DNA from: Capitella teleta
Lineage: Eukaryota > Annelida > Polychaeta > Capitellidae
DNA length: 64,000 nt
Assembly: GCA_000328365.1 (NCBI GenBank)
Contig: KB294243.1
Coordinates: 139,071-203,070, forward strand
Direction of reading: 5' to 3'
Positions within the stretch are counted from its first letter, which is position 1. Each line of letters opens with the position of its first letter. Positions 1-10,260 of this stretch are shown piece after piece. Both the position numbers and the translations under genes were made by a program. The notes under the pieces were generated by a model. That model was not told where the DNA came from, did not search any database, and saw only the letters and a program-made list of their open reading frames with translations.

Positions 1-393
1 AGTGATATTTATTATTAGATACGATAATCATATTAGAAATTATCACTGAATATTACCGCGTGATATTATGCTTGACGAAGTTATATTATTTTGAAAAATC
101 ACATTTTTACAATTTCGACTCTTACTAAAGTACGAAGCTAACTTTCGTTGAAAATGTCACATTGAACAATTTAACGAAAATAATGGTAACGTTATGACCA
201 TTATTGAATGAGATAGAGGCAATCAAACATGCCACCTGTTTATGGTCAGTGTGACCTTGCCTTTTGACCTTTGACCAACAAATCACTTTCACTGACACGG
301 ATATTGTCATGCTTGATAGACGTAAAAAAGCCGGTCGATGAAACATTGTTAGTTACGGAGAAACGGTTGACAAAAAATGTACACGGACGAAAA
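1..393. other. Left edge, no exon recognised
   Basis: AT-rich sequence upstream of the microsatellite. The class B GPCR that starts at 860 must have earlier exons (N-terminal hormone-binding domain, TM1-TM3). I could not find a TM2-TM3 exon here, so this is most likely intron of that gene. Confidence 0.5.
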
Positions 394-634
<241 letters not shown>

Positions 635-859
635 GTCCCTTCTCCCACCATAAAAAAATAAATAAATAAAAATAAAAAACAACCGTTACAGGAGTCACCC
701 GTCAACGGGGTCTCCGCGACCGAGCGAATCGCAGATAGTTTTACAGGGAGTCTCACCTATCATTCCATCTCCCCTTCCACCATTATTTTTTGCTACGCAT
801 TCCCCCAAAACATGACAAACAGCTAAAAAAAATCAGAGATGATGGTGTTTCTGTCGCAG

Positions 860-2601
860 GTTTTCCCTGGCTGCCCGTCATTGCCTACAGCGGAATCCGA
901 TATTTCTTCGCAGACGACAAGTGAGTGTAACCAATCCACCGAATCCTTCATATTGGCTGAGATTCTTTTCTGCACAGATTGTAGAGTGTTTTTTACCTAC
1001 AAATGTGAAGTTCTTTAAATACAGCAGAAGTATTTAAGAACTTTATTATGGCAATAAGCCATAATCAATTAATTGTATAACATTATATATTGATATTTTA
1101 TTTATTGATTCACGTGGTGAAGCAGTTAATTCCCAAATATCTTTGGTCTCAGCCTCGCCAGGGTTGCCATCAATTACTTTTCACCTTAATCATGTAAAAG
1201 GATGCTTCTTTAATCGTCCCTGGGTGGGCTTGAACCACCAACGCCCCTGTTAGCAGCCGATTGCGTTAACCAATTTCACCACAGAGACAAGGGATTCGGA
1301 GACAAGAGAGATTTGTACAGAACCTAAGGCAATGAGATAACGATTGCCCTATGGCTCTGCGCCGGTCATTAAACGACCAATTTGCATCACATTTTTGCAT
1401 TTTACAATTGAACAACACTGGCGTTCTCTATTGTGCTATGGGACAGGGAAAAAAGTGCGCTTTATGATACATGTAACTTAATTAGGCAATGACACACCTG
1501 GTTACTCTAAAGGAAGTCTATCTTTGATATCATTTATAGAATCCTAAATTGGCAATTAGGACTTGCACCTTCAAGTTGCTGCTATGGGGAAGTTATGATC
1601 GCAACCATTTACCAGGGGTAGAGCAGGCGGTGTTCTCTCAATTTCCGTATTTGCAATGTGCTGAATAATATTATATTAGTAGTAGTAGTATCACCAATAC
1701 TTGGATGCGAGAAAAAAATCCAAATTCCGTTCGTAATGCTTCCTAGAAATCGAACGTTGTGTAAGAGAAGATTGTGCTATTAGTAAATTTAAATCACATG
1801 TCAGAATCGAGTTCAATCGTCAATATTCACAATTTTAGAGTCCGCCTTTATTTTGCAGTTGTTGGGTAGCCACGTATGGCTCCTGGGATTGGCTGATTTA
1901 CGTGCCAAACTTGCTCAGCCTTGCAGTGAGTAATCATAATTATTGTTACGTTTCTCTCTGTCATTACATGTATAGCTATATCGATGATATTAATGTGTAG
2001 CATTGACTCCAATCCCAGGCCAATCTGTTCTTCATTGTCGATATTCTCCGCATCCTTTTGACTCAACTCCACTCTCATCCAAATGAGCCGAGTAGCTACA
2101 GGTAAAAAGAAGATATGCTTGATGACGTTCATAGCCTTGTGTTCATTAGGCGAGGATTGAAAGCAACATTTCTGCTGGTCCCCCTCTTCGGCCTGCAACT
2201 CCTCATGGTCATTTATCGACCACCGTACCATGCACGTGGCAGTCGGTTGTACGAAATACTAGCGGCCTTCATTATTAACTCACAGGTAAACAACAACATA
2301 TTAGCTATAACAAAATTAATAATTTTCTCTTCAATTACTACCAGGGTTTCTTCGTGGCTTTAATATTCTGTTTCCTGAATGGAGAGGTGAGATATTCCGA
2401 ATATGTTATCAGTACTAATGGGTGATGATGACCAATTAGGTGATTATGCATTTGCGAGACTCTATTGGCGGCTGCAGGCGCCAGAAGCGGAGCAAGATGA
2501 AGATGAAGAGAACTCCAGCCACCAATCCAGAGCAGTGCATTCGAGAAGAAGAGACCATCCTACGGTTAGACGTGCATCAGCCCGGATCATTGACATGTTG
2601 A
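860..2601 (+). CDS. Class B (secretin-family) GPCR, 3' half
   Basis: Six exons with AG/GT borders join in frame: 860-920, 1859-1925, 2019-2101, 2150-2285, 2345-2386 and 2440-2601 (stop TGA 2599-2601; AATAAA 2617-2622). The protein runs from TM4 (FPWLPVIAYSGIRYFF) through extracellular loop 2, with the conserved Cys-Trp of the TM3-ECL2 disulphide (DDNCW, codon split across an intron). TM5 (PNLLSLAANLFFIVDILRIL), intracellular loop 3, TM6 (LKATFLLVPLFGLQLL) and TM7 (GFFVALIFCFLNGEV) follow, then a short basic tail. The 61-bp TM4 exon and 42-bp TM7 exon match the exon sizes typical of secretin-family receptors, which supports the splice calls. Such receptors sit in the plasma membrane, bind peptide hormones and usually signal through Gs. 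The ligand-binding ectodomain and TM1-3 lie off the window, so I cannot assign a ligand. The last exon acceptor (2439) is the least certain junction. Confidence 0.9.
1215..1288 (-). pseudogene. Decayed tRNA-Asn copy
   Basis: Read on the minus strand, these 74 nt align end to end with the two intact tRNA-Asn genes of this window (4593 and 60615). The anticodon stem no longer pairs, the D arm carries substitutions, and the anticodon-loop triplet has changed from GTT to GCT. It sits inside the intron between the first two visible GPCR exons. A dead tRNA gene or tRNA-derived insert is the best reading. Confidence 0.8.
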
Positions 2602-2616
2602 CCATCATTCTGTTTT

Positions 2617-2622
2617 AATAAA
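2617..2622 (+). terminator. AATAAA poly(A) signal of the GPCR gene
   Basis: Canonical hexamer 16 bp past the GPCR stop codon, which implies a very short 3' UTR. Confidence 0.75.
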
Positions 2623-2639
2623 AGGGTATTTCGGTTGTT

Positions 2640-4200
2640 GTTTCTTATGATGCTTGCTATAGATCAAATTTATGTATGAGTGTAATTGTGAATCAAATTT
2701 AAAGAAAAATTGCACAATGCATGTATTAGAAAAGAAACAAACGAAAGGAAAACAAAATATTAGAACAAGAGATATAAGCAGAACCTAATTTGGGGGCAAA
2801 ACAGTCTTGGATCAATTTGTGCACAGATGCAACTTGAACAAGTGAATTTCCTTCGTGACGACGTTGATTATCAAAGTCAGATCGCTCAGCCAATGAATTG
2901 CTGTTGCATTGGTGAAGTACGTGCATCATCAGCAATAATTCATGTGGTATGTATTATTGTACTGAGTGAGAGAACCAACATTTTGATCAGGGATGAGAGA
3001 AGTGAACTTGTTAACCAGGGTACAAAATAAGTCCGCCTCAGGTCGCCAAATGTTGTTATCTTAAAACTTCAACTTACAACACTATGAAAAGTTAATTGTA
3101 ATATGAAGGAATATTTTAAACACCGAAGGCTGGAATTAGAATGGTAATAACAGCTTGTGTACAATGCTATTAAGCTAGTACTAGAACAGAATTGCTGTTG
3201 TCATCTTTGTGGTAACTGGGTTTCATAATAAACCTATTAATCAAAATGGTCATTCCTTGAGTCCCCGTTTCCATTAGGTGTAATACAAGCGTAGTCTCCA
3301 CCGTCTCTTGTATCATATTTCGTTCTTTGAAACGGACATTTTTGTTACCACGCAATATATTAAAGAGCAAACAATAAGAGTTGCATCATAAGATCTGCTT
3401 CTGCTGCGTGGCTATTGGTGGCAGGTCGGTTTCGTGTCATGAGTTTATGCGGACAACTCTGATATACATGCAGACACATTTGCTTGGATGTGCAACTTTG
3501 CAATTTTTATTCTTATGATAATTTCGAATAGTTATCTGGGCGATTGACTTTTGGCCCGCGACTAAGTTGGCCAATGCCGATGGCTAGTGCATGCCCTGGT
3601 TGGTGAGTGCGCAAATGTGTTTATTGTTTTACCAGACATCGTTAGTCAGAGTAGATTTGGTGCACTCTGTATTATGATAAGCTACGAATAATTGTGCCCC
3701 GAGAAAAAAACAGTGAAGGTAATAAATATATTCGTGAATATATTCGTAACCGTTGCAAGGATAATATTTACTGTTAACAAAGCTTGTCGCGTTAATAATT
3801 TCTGTTTTAAAGAACCTTAGCCTCGTTAAAGCTCAGTTGTGAAATGAAACGATAGCCCTATTTTCACAAACATTAAATTTTATTCAGCATAAATGGTGGT
3901 ATGGACGTGTACAAATACTCACTCTACATGTTCATGCAGGATAACGTAATGAAATCTGGTCATGGTTACGGGTGTGCACAACGGCGAGGAACAGCAGAGA
4001 AATCTAAATGGCACTGAATCAAGTTTATGAAACATAGAAACTAGTATTCATAACTAAATACTAAATAAAATTGTGACTTTGTATAACAACATCAAAACAA
4101 TATCAGCAAGATAAAAATAGCAAAAAGATTTAGAAACAAATCCATTGCGGATGTTTGCTGGTAAAATGCAGTGTTGAATTCGAGAGCAATCAATTTGCTG
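2640..4200. other. Convergent intergenic spacer
   Basis: The space between the 3' ends of the GPCR (plus) and the ABCG gene (minus). A TTTATT at 3879-3884 is an AATAAA on the minus strand and could end the ABCG transcript. No other coding, RNA or repeat feature recognised. Confidence 0.5.
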
Positions 4201-4206
4201 GGTATT

Positions 4207-4504
4207 CTATTTTAATTTATTCATGGTTCTGAGTCGGATGTAGGCCAAGACAAGGAAGAAGACGGTCATGAGAACGAGGGCAAGGTGGTTCTGCCATAAA
4301 TCCCAGGCAGTGCCATACTCGATTCCCTGCTCATCCAGGTAATCGTTACCTGTTTGTCTGGAGCGAAGAAGAAAATCATCAGAGAGAAAGTTATATGAGA
4401 TAATTAAGCAGGTATTTCGGTTATTCAACTCACGTGATTATGGTTCCATTCACACCAACGGCCCTTGTAAAGATCATATCCTTCATTTCGTTCACATAAA
4501 ACAC
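4207..4504 (-). CDS. ABCG (White-type) half-transporter, last two exons
   Basis: Two minus-strand exons splice in frame: 4504-4434 (71 bp, donor GTGAGT) and 4357-4207 (stop TAG). The joined peptide reads VFYVNEMKDMIFTRAVGVNG, then TIITQTGNDYLDEQGIEYG, then WDLWQNHLALVLMTVFFLVLA and a basic end (YIRLRTMNKLK). This is the classic ABCG C-terminus: the extracellular loop before the last helix, the QGI..WxLWxNHxAL segment, and the final transmembrane helix ending in AYIxLR. Family members are half-transporters that dimerise to move lipids, sterols or xenobiotics. I could not find the upstream exons (ATPase, Walker A/B, first five helices) on the minus strand anywhere to the right. Either a very long intron separates them or this is an orphan 3' fragment. 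The splice sites and frame are intact, which argues against long decay. The ABCG2-like subgroup is a guess from the QGI/LWQNH signature. Confidence 0.82.
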
Positions 4505-4592
4505 CTACATAAAGATGATCATATCAATGAATTTGATTGCTGTTTACTACAATAATTATAGATACTTAATGAATTCATCGCTCGCCCGTGGT

Positions 4593-4609
4593 GTCTCTGT
4601 GGCGCAATT

Positions 4610-4659
<50 letters not shown>

Positions 4660-4666
4660 AGGGACG
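4593..4666 (+). tRNA. tRNA-Asn-GTT: tRNA-Asn (GTT)
   Basis: Full 74-nt cloverleaf: acceptor stem GTCTCTG/CAGGGAC, D loop, anticodon stem TTCGG/CCGAA around CTGTTAA (anticodon GTT), and TTCAAGC T-loop. A T5 run follows within about 10 nt as a Pol III terminator. The mature sequence is identical to the copy at 60615. It lies just upstream (in ABCG orientation) of the ABCG fragment. Confidence 0.97.
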
Positions 4667-5360
4667 ACGACATTTTTACTCCTACAGAGAATGTTTTCAG
4701 TTGTATTTACTGCTCATGTCGCTTTTTCTCGTAGCTAATCATAACATACAACCGGCGGAATCGACCGCTAAAGCAAACTGCAACTTTTTATTTCGATGGT
4801 ACATTATGATTTCTTAGTACATGTGCTGTTTAGATGGCACTGCATAAATGTCAACATTGACCTGGTCAAGATTTAACTGGTACATAAATGCTAATGTTGT
4901 ACACCATTGATTATTAATTCAAAAGGCAGAGCTCTCATGGTAGAATCATCAAGATTTTAGAAACATGAAAATATTCCAACGTTCTCGAGCTAGACTCTAA
5001 ATGGCCAGAGGGCATAGGTTTGGGTATAATTAATTGGTCAATTCCTTCCTTCAAAGGCATTCCATTGCGTTCGATCATCCGAGGCGATGGCATCCACCAA
5101 CTATGATTTGCCGTCTCACCCGCTCAGTTCGTTGTCTCACCCGTCTTTACAGACAGGAAATTTGCATTTTGTCTACAATGAGCGGTCAAACTTCTGTGAA
5201 ATCACATCCAAACGACAGATAACAAACACATGGTCGGTCATATCCAGTTGCAATCAATTTTTATCAACAAAAATGTGTGCCGAACGGTCGATTCTGAGGA
5301 AGGGTGGTCAAACTGTGCGAGCTTACGTTTGAAAACTGCGCACTCCACAGCAACATGGTT

Positions 5361-5741
5361 GGTACTGGGTGAGTGAGTGAGTGAGTGAGTGAGTGAGTGA
5401 GTGAGTGAGTGAGTGAGTGAATGAGTGATGGGGTTGTACGGTTCCACCCAATCCGATCGGATGATACGGGCGCCAGAACAGAAGGCCCGGGACCGGGGTT
5501 TCCCCCTACTCTTATCGATAAATCCCAAGGGTTCTTTATCCTGCATACCACCATAGACAGTAGTACACAGCGCCCGGCCTTGTTACGCAGTTGGGCAGCA
5601 CTGCAGAGTCACCAAAGAATTACAATTATAACGCCTGTGGCCTGATCGGGTCTCGAACCCGGTACCTCGACCCCCACGGTCGGCATTGGATTGTAGTCAG
5701 CGGTTTAACCCACCGAGCTATCCGGTGCCGGTACTGGGTGA
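5361..5741 (-). mobile_element. tRNA-derived SINE with (CACT)n tail and 12-bp TSD
   Basis: On the minus strand the element begins near 5729 with a tRNA-like head. It contains an A box (TAGCTCGGTGGG) and a B box (GGTTCGAGACCC). An unrelated body of about 240 bp follows, and the element ends in a (CACT)n tail (5371-5420 on the plus strand as GAGT repeats). The 12-bp direct repeat GGTACTGGGTGA lies at 5361-5372 and 5730-5741, just outside the tail and the head, as expected of a target-site duplication from LINE-driven retroposition. The intact boxes and perfect TSD point to a fairly recent insertion. The microsatellite tail in place of poly(A) is the notable feature. Confidence 0.88.
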
Positions 5742-7890
5742 TTGCCTGATGGGATGGTTGGTATCTGCACATATCTTTTTGAAAAGTTTAACGTTTACTC
5801 TCTACTTTTCAATACTAATTATCTCGAGTTCGGGTTTTGGGTATCCTCGGTTTACAGTGTAAACTTTTGTAAGAATACCCAAGTGATATATAAATTTATA
5901 TTTTAAACGTTTTATTCAATTGTACAGGGTGGAATCAAATAGTATTACAAATTTAAAAGGAAACAACTGCAGAGGAAAACTAATGAGAAAACAAAGGAAT
6001 TTACACACCAAATTAAACTTAAACGGAAATAACAATAGCACATAATAAACTTACTTCTTAACACTAAGTTATTTCGCCAGAAATCCCGCACATGCAGAGG
6101 CCTGCTGCCAAGCCTCAAGGAGCTTGGCGTCCGGAGCTCGGCTCTCTCCCAAAAAATAAACTTTGAAATTCTAAATTCTCTACTCATAAAATGATTGCGC
6201 ACGTGCCAGATTATATGCACGCGCTAAACAATTTGCCGAGGGGCCATCTGTACTGAGGCCTAAGTCATTCATTTACAACGAAACTATTACGATTAAAATT
6301 AAACATTCATTAATGATTAATCTACCCTGTATTAATAATATATGCACATCAATAATAATGATTATAATATTGTATGCCATGGCTGTCATCAGAGTCCTCC
6401 CTAGGGGGTCATGACCTTCACAATTTGCTGCAAACAGTGCAGGATTTCTCGAATAATGAACGTTTATTCAAATTCCACCCAATTCTCGTCCCACTCCACA
6501 CAATTCGCCGTCTCACCCGCATAATTCGCCGTCCGTTAATGATATGCAAATGATAAGCCGGACATTCTCCGTCATCCGTATCCCCACTGTGCATCCTGTC
6601 AACGCAGAATACAAGACAGCTTCAAATTCGAGCATTCCCTTCGACATAGTTCAACAGATTAACCTCTCTGACCAAAAAATAAACTCCGAGAAAGGCGCTT
6701 TGTCGACTCGAAGCCTCTGAAATCGCAGTTTTATGAAAGCGCTCAGCTAACTTCAGGATTGTGGATTTTTATGTAACAGCAGCCCTATTGGTTAGCGAAT
6801 CAATTAATTTGGTCATATTCCTTAAATGTCACAGACAAATTTATTTGCTCTCCAAATGACCCAGATGTGGAGAGCGGCTTCTGGTCGCAGATTACACAAT
6901 AAATGTTGCTCATAGATGCATTCTAATTCAGGCTTGGATTTTTCCAATCACCTTGTCTACGAATTGATTTGCTCGACTTTCAAGGGGCCCGTAAAAGTAC
7001 GTCATTGAATTCGAATATGGTTATAGGTGCGTTATGAATTTCACTTAACAAAAGTTTCCAGTGCGTTATGTTTCATCTGTCAAAATGATTGCGTTATGAT
7101 TCATATGACTGGCCGTAGTTCGCTTCGTGTCGAACGTTATGAAATCATTGTACAATATAGACCACTTCCGTACTTTATAAAATGGCAGATGCCAATTAGT
7201 AATAATTACGTAATCTTAAATTCCCAGTCATCAGGATCATTTTTCTGGCATTTTCACTTGTCAATTTTCCGGAGAGAAACTCGTCTTGATCGCAAATGGC
7301 TGAATCCTGTAGCATGGGAAAACGCAGATTAGTGATACAACAGCTGAACTGGTCACTGAATGACCAGCGTACCCGTCGTCTTACTAACCTGCGTTTTAGG
7401 ATTGTGCCATACAATTCGACCACAAGTAAAGGTGTGACCGACCGCCATGAAGTTCGATATAAAAATTCGTTTTGTCATCCATTTCGAGACGTCTTTCCAC
7501 CAGATAGTGTTCTCGTATTTTGACGGAGTTATCACAATGTGTTTTATTCGTCGAAGTTTGGTAATTCGGTAATTAATGACGCTTATAGAAAGCACCATCC
7601 AACTCAAACACACTAATTCCAGTATCATGTCATATATACATTGTTAAACGATACATGATGAAGGTGCAAGCGCAAAGATAGATGTGCATAGAACATTAGG
7701 TGCACCAGAATTTTCGTCAGACGAGAGTTAATTTTCGTAATGGACATTGCAAGGAGATGACATAATGTGACGCATGTTGAGGAGATCTATTATTAATGAT
7801 GTTTCACTGTTAGATATGACATTATTGTGACGCATGACGACCAGAAGTTCATTACATCACATCGAGTAGTCAAACTCCGATGTGTTTCTC
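5742..7890. other. Non-coding stretch
   Basis: No gene recognised. A short motif, GCCGTCTCACCCGC, is present at about 6509 (with a repeat of the AATTCGCCGT part) and also at about 5110 to the left of the SINE. This suggests remnants of a dispersed repeat. The part above about 7750 grades into the LINE remnant. Confidence 0.45.
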
Positions 7891-8247
7891 GGAATCGACA
7901 CGTTCGATCGATTTCCCTTCGCATAAAACTATAAACACCGACATGCATACATGTTAAATAGAATCGGAGAAAGACCACTTCCTTGTTTCACTCCGTTCTT
8001 AACACCAGAATAGTCACCCCATTCGACACACGTTTTTGATTGAAGTGCTGGTGTGTGAGCATGCGTGAAATTAGTGGACAGAATTCGCGATGCTCGAGCA
8101 TCTGGAACAATCGAACCTTTATGAGACGATCAAATGCCTACGAGGCATCAAGAAGACTACGTGTACTGGAATTTCTTCTTTGTTAAATTTGTTAATCACC
8201 TCATTAACCGCGAAAGAGCATTGCGTGGTTGATTGCTTTTCTTTAAA

Positions 8248-8949
8248 GGGATGGGGAACTAAATTTTAAGTGATGTTCTATTGACTCATAGCACCAATTG
8301 ATAGCATTCCGTGCCAAGAACACCCTGCCTGGATGCAAGCGTAAGGAAATAATGCATTCCGAATATCGGGGTTAGCATTGCGCCTATGGGAGAATGGCTT
8401 CCATTGCGAAATATAGGAGGCAAACGTCAGCTGATGGCTTGGTTTGGCTGATGGCTGATTGGTTCCGTTCCCCTCGTGAAGCTATCGATTTCAGCCAATC
8501 AGAGCAGAGCATCTTTGCCATAAAAGGACATCTTTGTTGTTTACGAAACGAAAGCGCATGCGTGGTGCACTCTGGCTGACCTTTTTACTGTTTCAGGATG
8601 AGAAACGTGGTAGGTGTCCTAGAAAATCGCTTGTTAAAATAAGAAAAATAGCGAAAAATATTTTTTGTTTGCGCCTGACTGGTGGCAAAATGATTATTCT
8701 ATCTATTTCCGAAAAGAAAATAAAAAAATATCAAGGTGTTTAGTCGCAGGACACGGTGATATGACGAGGCCCATTGTAAAAGATGGGGAACTCGGTGTTT
8801 CATCACAGCGACTGACGTCACGCCTAATTAGCATTATATCTCCCGCGAAATCATTAGCGATGATATTCCTTGTGTGAGCCAGGCATAAGAATCATCTTTG
8901 GTGCATCAAATAACGACTCAAAGTCCATTTTCAACCAGTTCTCCCTCCC
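8248..8949 (+). mobile_element. MITE-like insert nested in the LINE
   Basis: This block cleanly interrupts the LINE frame: the flanking codons read QFGFK before it and EKQSTT after it. It begins GGGATGGGGAACT and ends with the near inverse AGTTCTCCCTCCC (13-bp terminal inverted repeats, two mismatches). It is flanked on both sides by TTTAAA (8242-8247 and 8950-8955), a candidate target duplication. No transposase is encoded. Its right 215-230 bp recur at 62795-63021. The superfamily is uncertain; a TTAA-containing target would be compatible with piggyBac-type elements. Confidence 0.7.
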
Positions 8950-9144
8950 TTTAAATCCGAATTGGCATTCGGATGACGCTTAGGCTGATTTGCCTTTGTT
9001 CAGAATTATGTTTTCTAAGACTTTGTTGAGGATACTTGACTTAATACTTAATTTGTTGAGGATACTGCCAAAGGCAATGGAACGATAGTTCTCGGTGTCG
9101 TGGGCGGATTTGCTTGGATTCTTCAGAATTAGCACCACGGTTAA

Positions 9145-9227
9145 GACGGTGATGTCCTGGGGACATGTTTGAGATGGTGATGTCCTGGGGACATGTTTGA
9201 GACGGTGATGTCCTGAGGACATGTGCC
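9145..9227. repeat. 28-bp tandem triplication in the LINE
   Basis: Three units of GACGGTGATGTCCTGGGGACATGTTTGA-type sequence (9145, 9173, 9201), each centred on a near palindrome ATGTCC..GGACAT. The unit is not a multiple of three, so it shifts the old RT frame. Confidence 0.9.
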
Positions 9228-9395
9228 ATGCGCGATCACAGAGTTGAACAAATGCATAATGCGTGCTGTTGACGCATTTGACGCACGATTTAAGCGATCA
9301 GATATCAGCCCTAGTGTCATTGTGCTTGCTTTTTCTTGAGCTTTCCTTCTGCAATTTAGACATCATACTCGGCAGCAAATATGGGGTAACAAGAG

Positions 9396-10066
9396 ATCTC
9401 TTAGAGTATCTTGCTCACACGTGATCCCTTTGAGTATTATGGTCACACGAGATCCTTCGAGTATTTTGGTCACAAGGTATCCTTCGGGTATTTTGGTCAA
9501 AAGGTGATTACTTCGAGTATTTTGGTCACACGAGATCCCTTTGAGTATTTTGGTCACACGGGATCCCTTTGAGTATTTTGGTCACACGTGATCCCGTTGA
9601 GTATTTAGGTCACACGTGATCCCGTTGAGTATTTAGGTCACACGTGATCCCGTTGAGTATTTAGGTCACACGTGATCCCGTTGAGTATTTAGGTCACACG
9701 TGATCCCGTTGAGTATTTAGGTCACACGTGATCCCGTTGAGTATTTAGGTCACACGTGATCCCGTTGAGTATTTTGGTCACACGTGATCCCGTTGAGTAT
9801 TTAGGTCACACGTGATCCCGTTGAGTATTTAGGTCACACGTGATCCCGTTGAGTATTTAGGTCACACGTGATCCCGTTGAGTATTTAGGTCACACGTGAT
9901 CCCGTTGAGTATTTAGGTCACACGTGATCCCGTTGAGTATCTTGGTCACACATGATCCCTTCTGGTGTTTTGGTCACACGGAATGTCTTCAGGTATTTTG
10001 ATCACACGGGATCCCTTCAGGTATTTTGGTCACACGGGAACCTGTTGGGAATTTTGGTCACACGCA
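9396..10066. repeat. 28-bp minisatellite with an E-box in each core unit
   Basis: About two dozen 28-bp units of the form GTATTTAGGTCACACGTG + ATCCCGTTGA. The central block (about 9573-9940) is almost perfect, with 13 consecutive units all carrying CACACGTGATCCCG and therefore the palindromic E-box CACGTG. The edge units are degenerate and mostly lack it (for example CACACGGGATC), apart from one at about 9417. Homogeneous centre and degraded edges are the usual sign of recent unequal exchange in the middle of an older array. Confidence 0.97.
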
Positions 10067-10079
10067 CCAGGGGGGGGGG

Positions 10080-10129
10080 TGAAAATTTTCCTCATGAGGG
10101 GGGCTACCCCCTCATGAGGAAAATTTTCA
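10080..10129. repeat. Perfect 23-bp-arm hairpin
   Basis: The arms 10080-10102 and 10107-10129 are exact reverse complements with a 4-nt spacer (GCTA). Each arm is built of two smaller palindromes, GAAAATTTTC and CCTCATGAGG. A G10 run comes just before it. It directly abuts the end of the minisatellite. Confidence 0.95.
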
Positions 10130-10260
10130 GTCTTTATTGTAGCTTCAAATTCATTTCAGAAGACTGATTTCTTCCTGTAAGATGGTATTGTTTTAATGTG
10201 AACAAAATGGCAGTGAATAGTCATGATTGTATCTTTATCTCTGAATCATAATTATTACTA

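Larger units (their letters stand above)
7900..9370 (-). mobile_element. Decayed LINE (non-LTR) reverse transcriptase
   Basis: Minus-strand reading gives LINE RT blocks in the right order. First is the early finger region (VLILKNPSKSAHDTENYRSI, then LNKVLENIIL, about 9160-9000), then QFGFK (about 8960). After an interruption come STTQCSF...VHVVFL (about 8225-8140) and the palm motif NGVKQGSGLSPILFN (about 8000-7950). The catalytic YADD box is not visible. The reading frame is interrupted by changes of phase and by a 28-bp tandem triplication at 9145-9227. The gap between QFGFK and EKQSTT is filled by the separate 702-bp insertion at 8248-8949. The motif set fits a CR1/L2/Rex-like LINE, but the clade is not resolved. 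Confidence 0.85.

Noticed and set aside
1848-2231. 127-codon minus ORF
   Set aside because: Antisense shadow of the GPCR exons.
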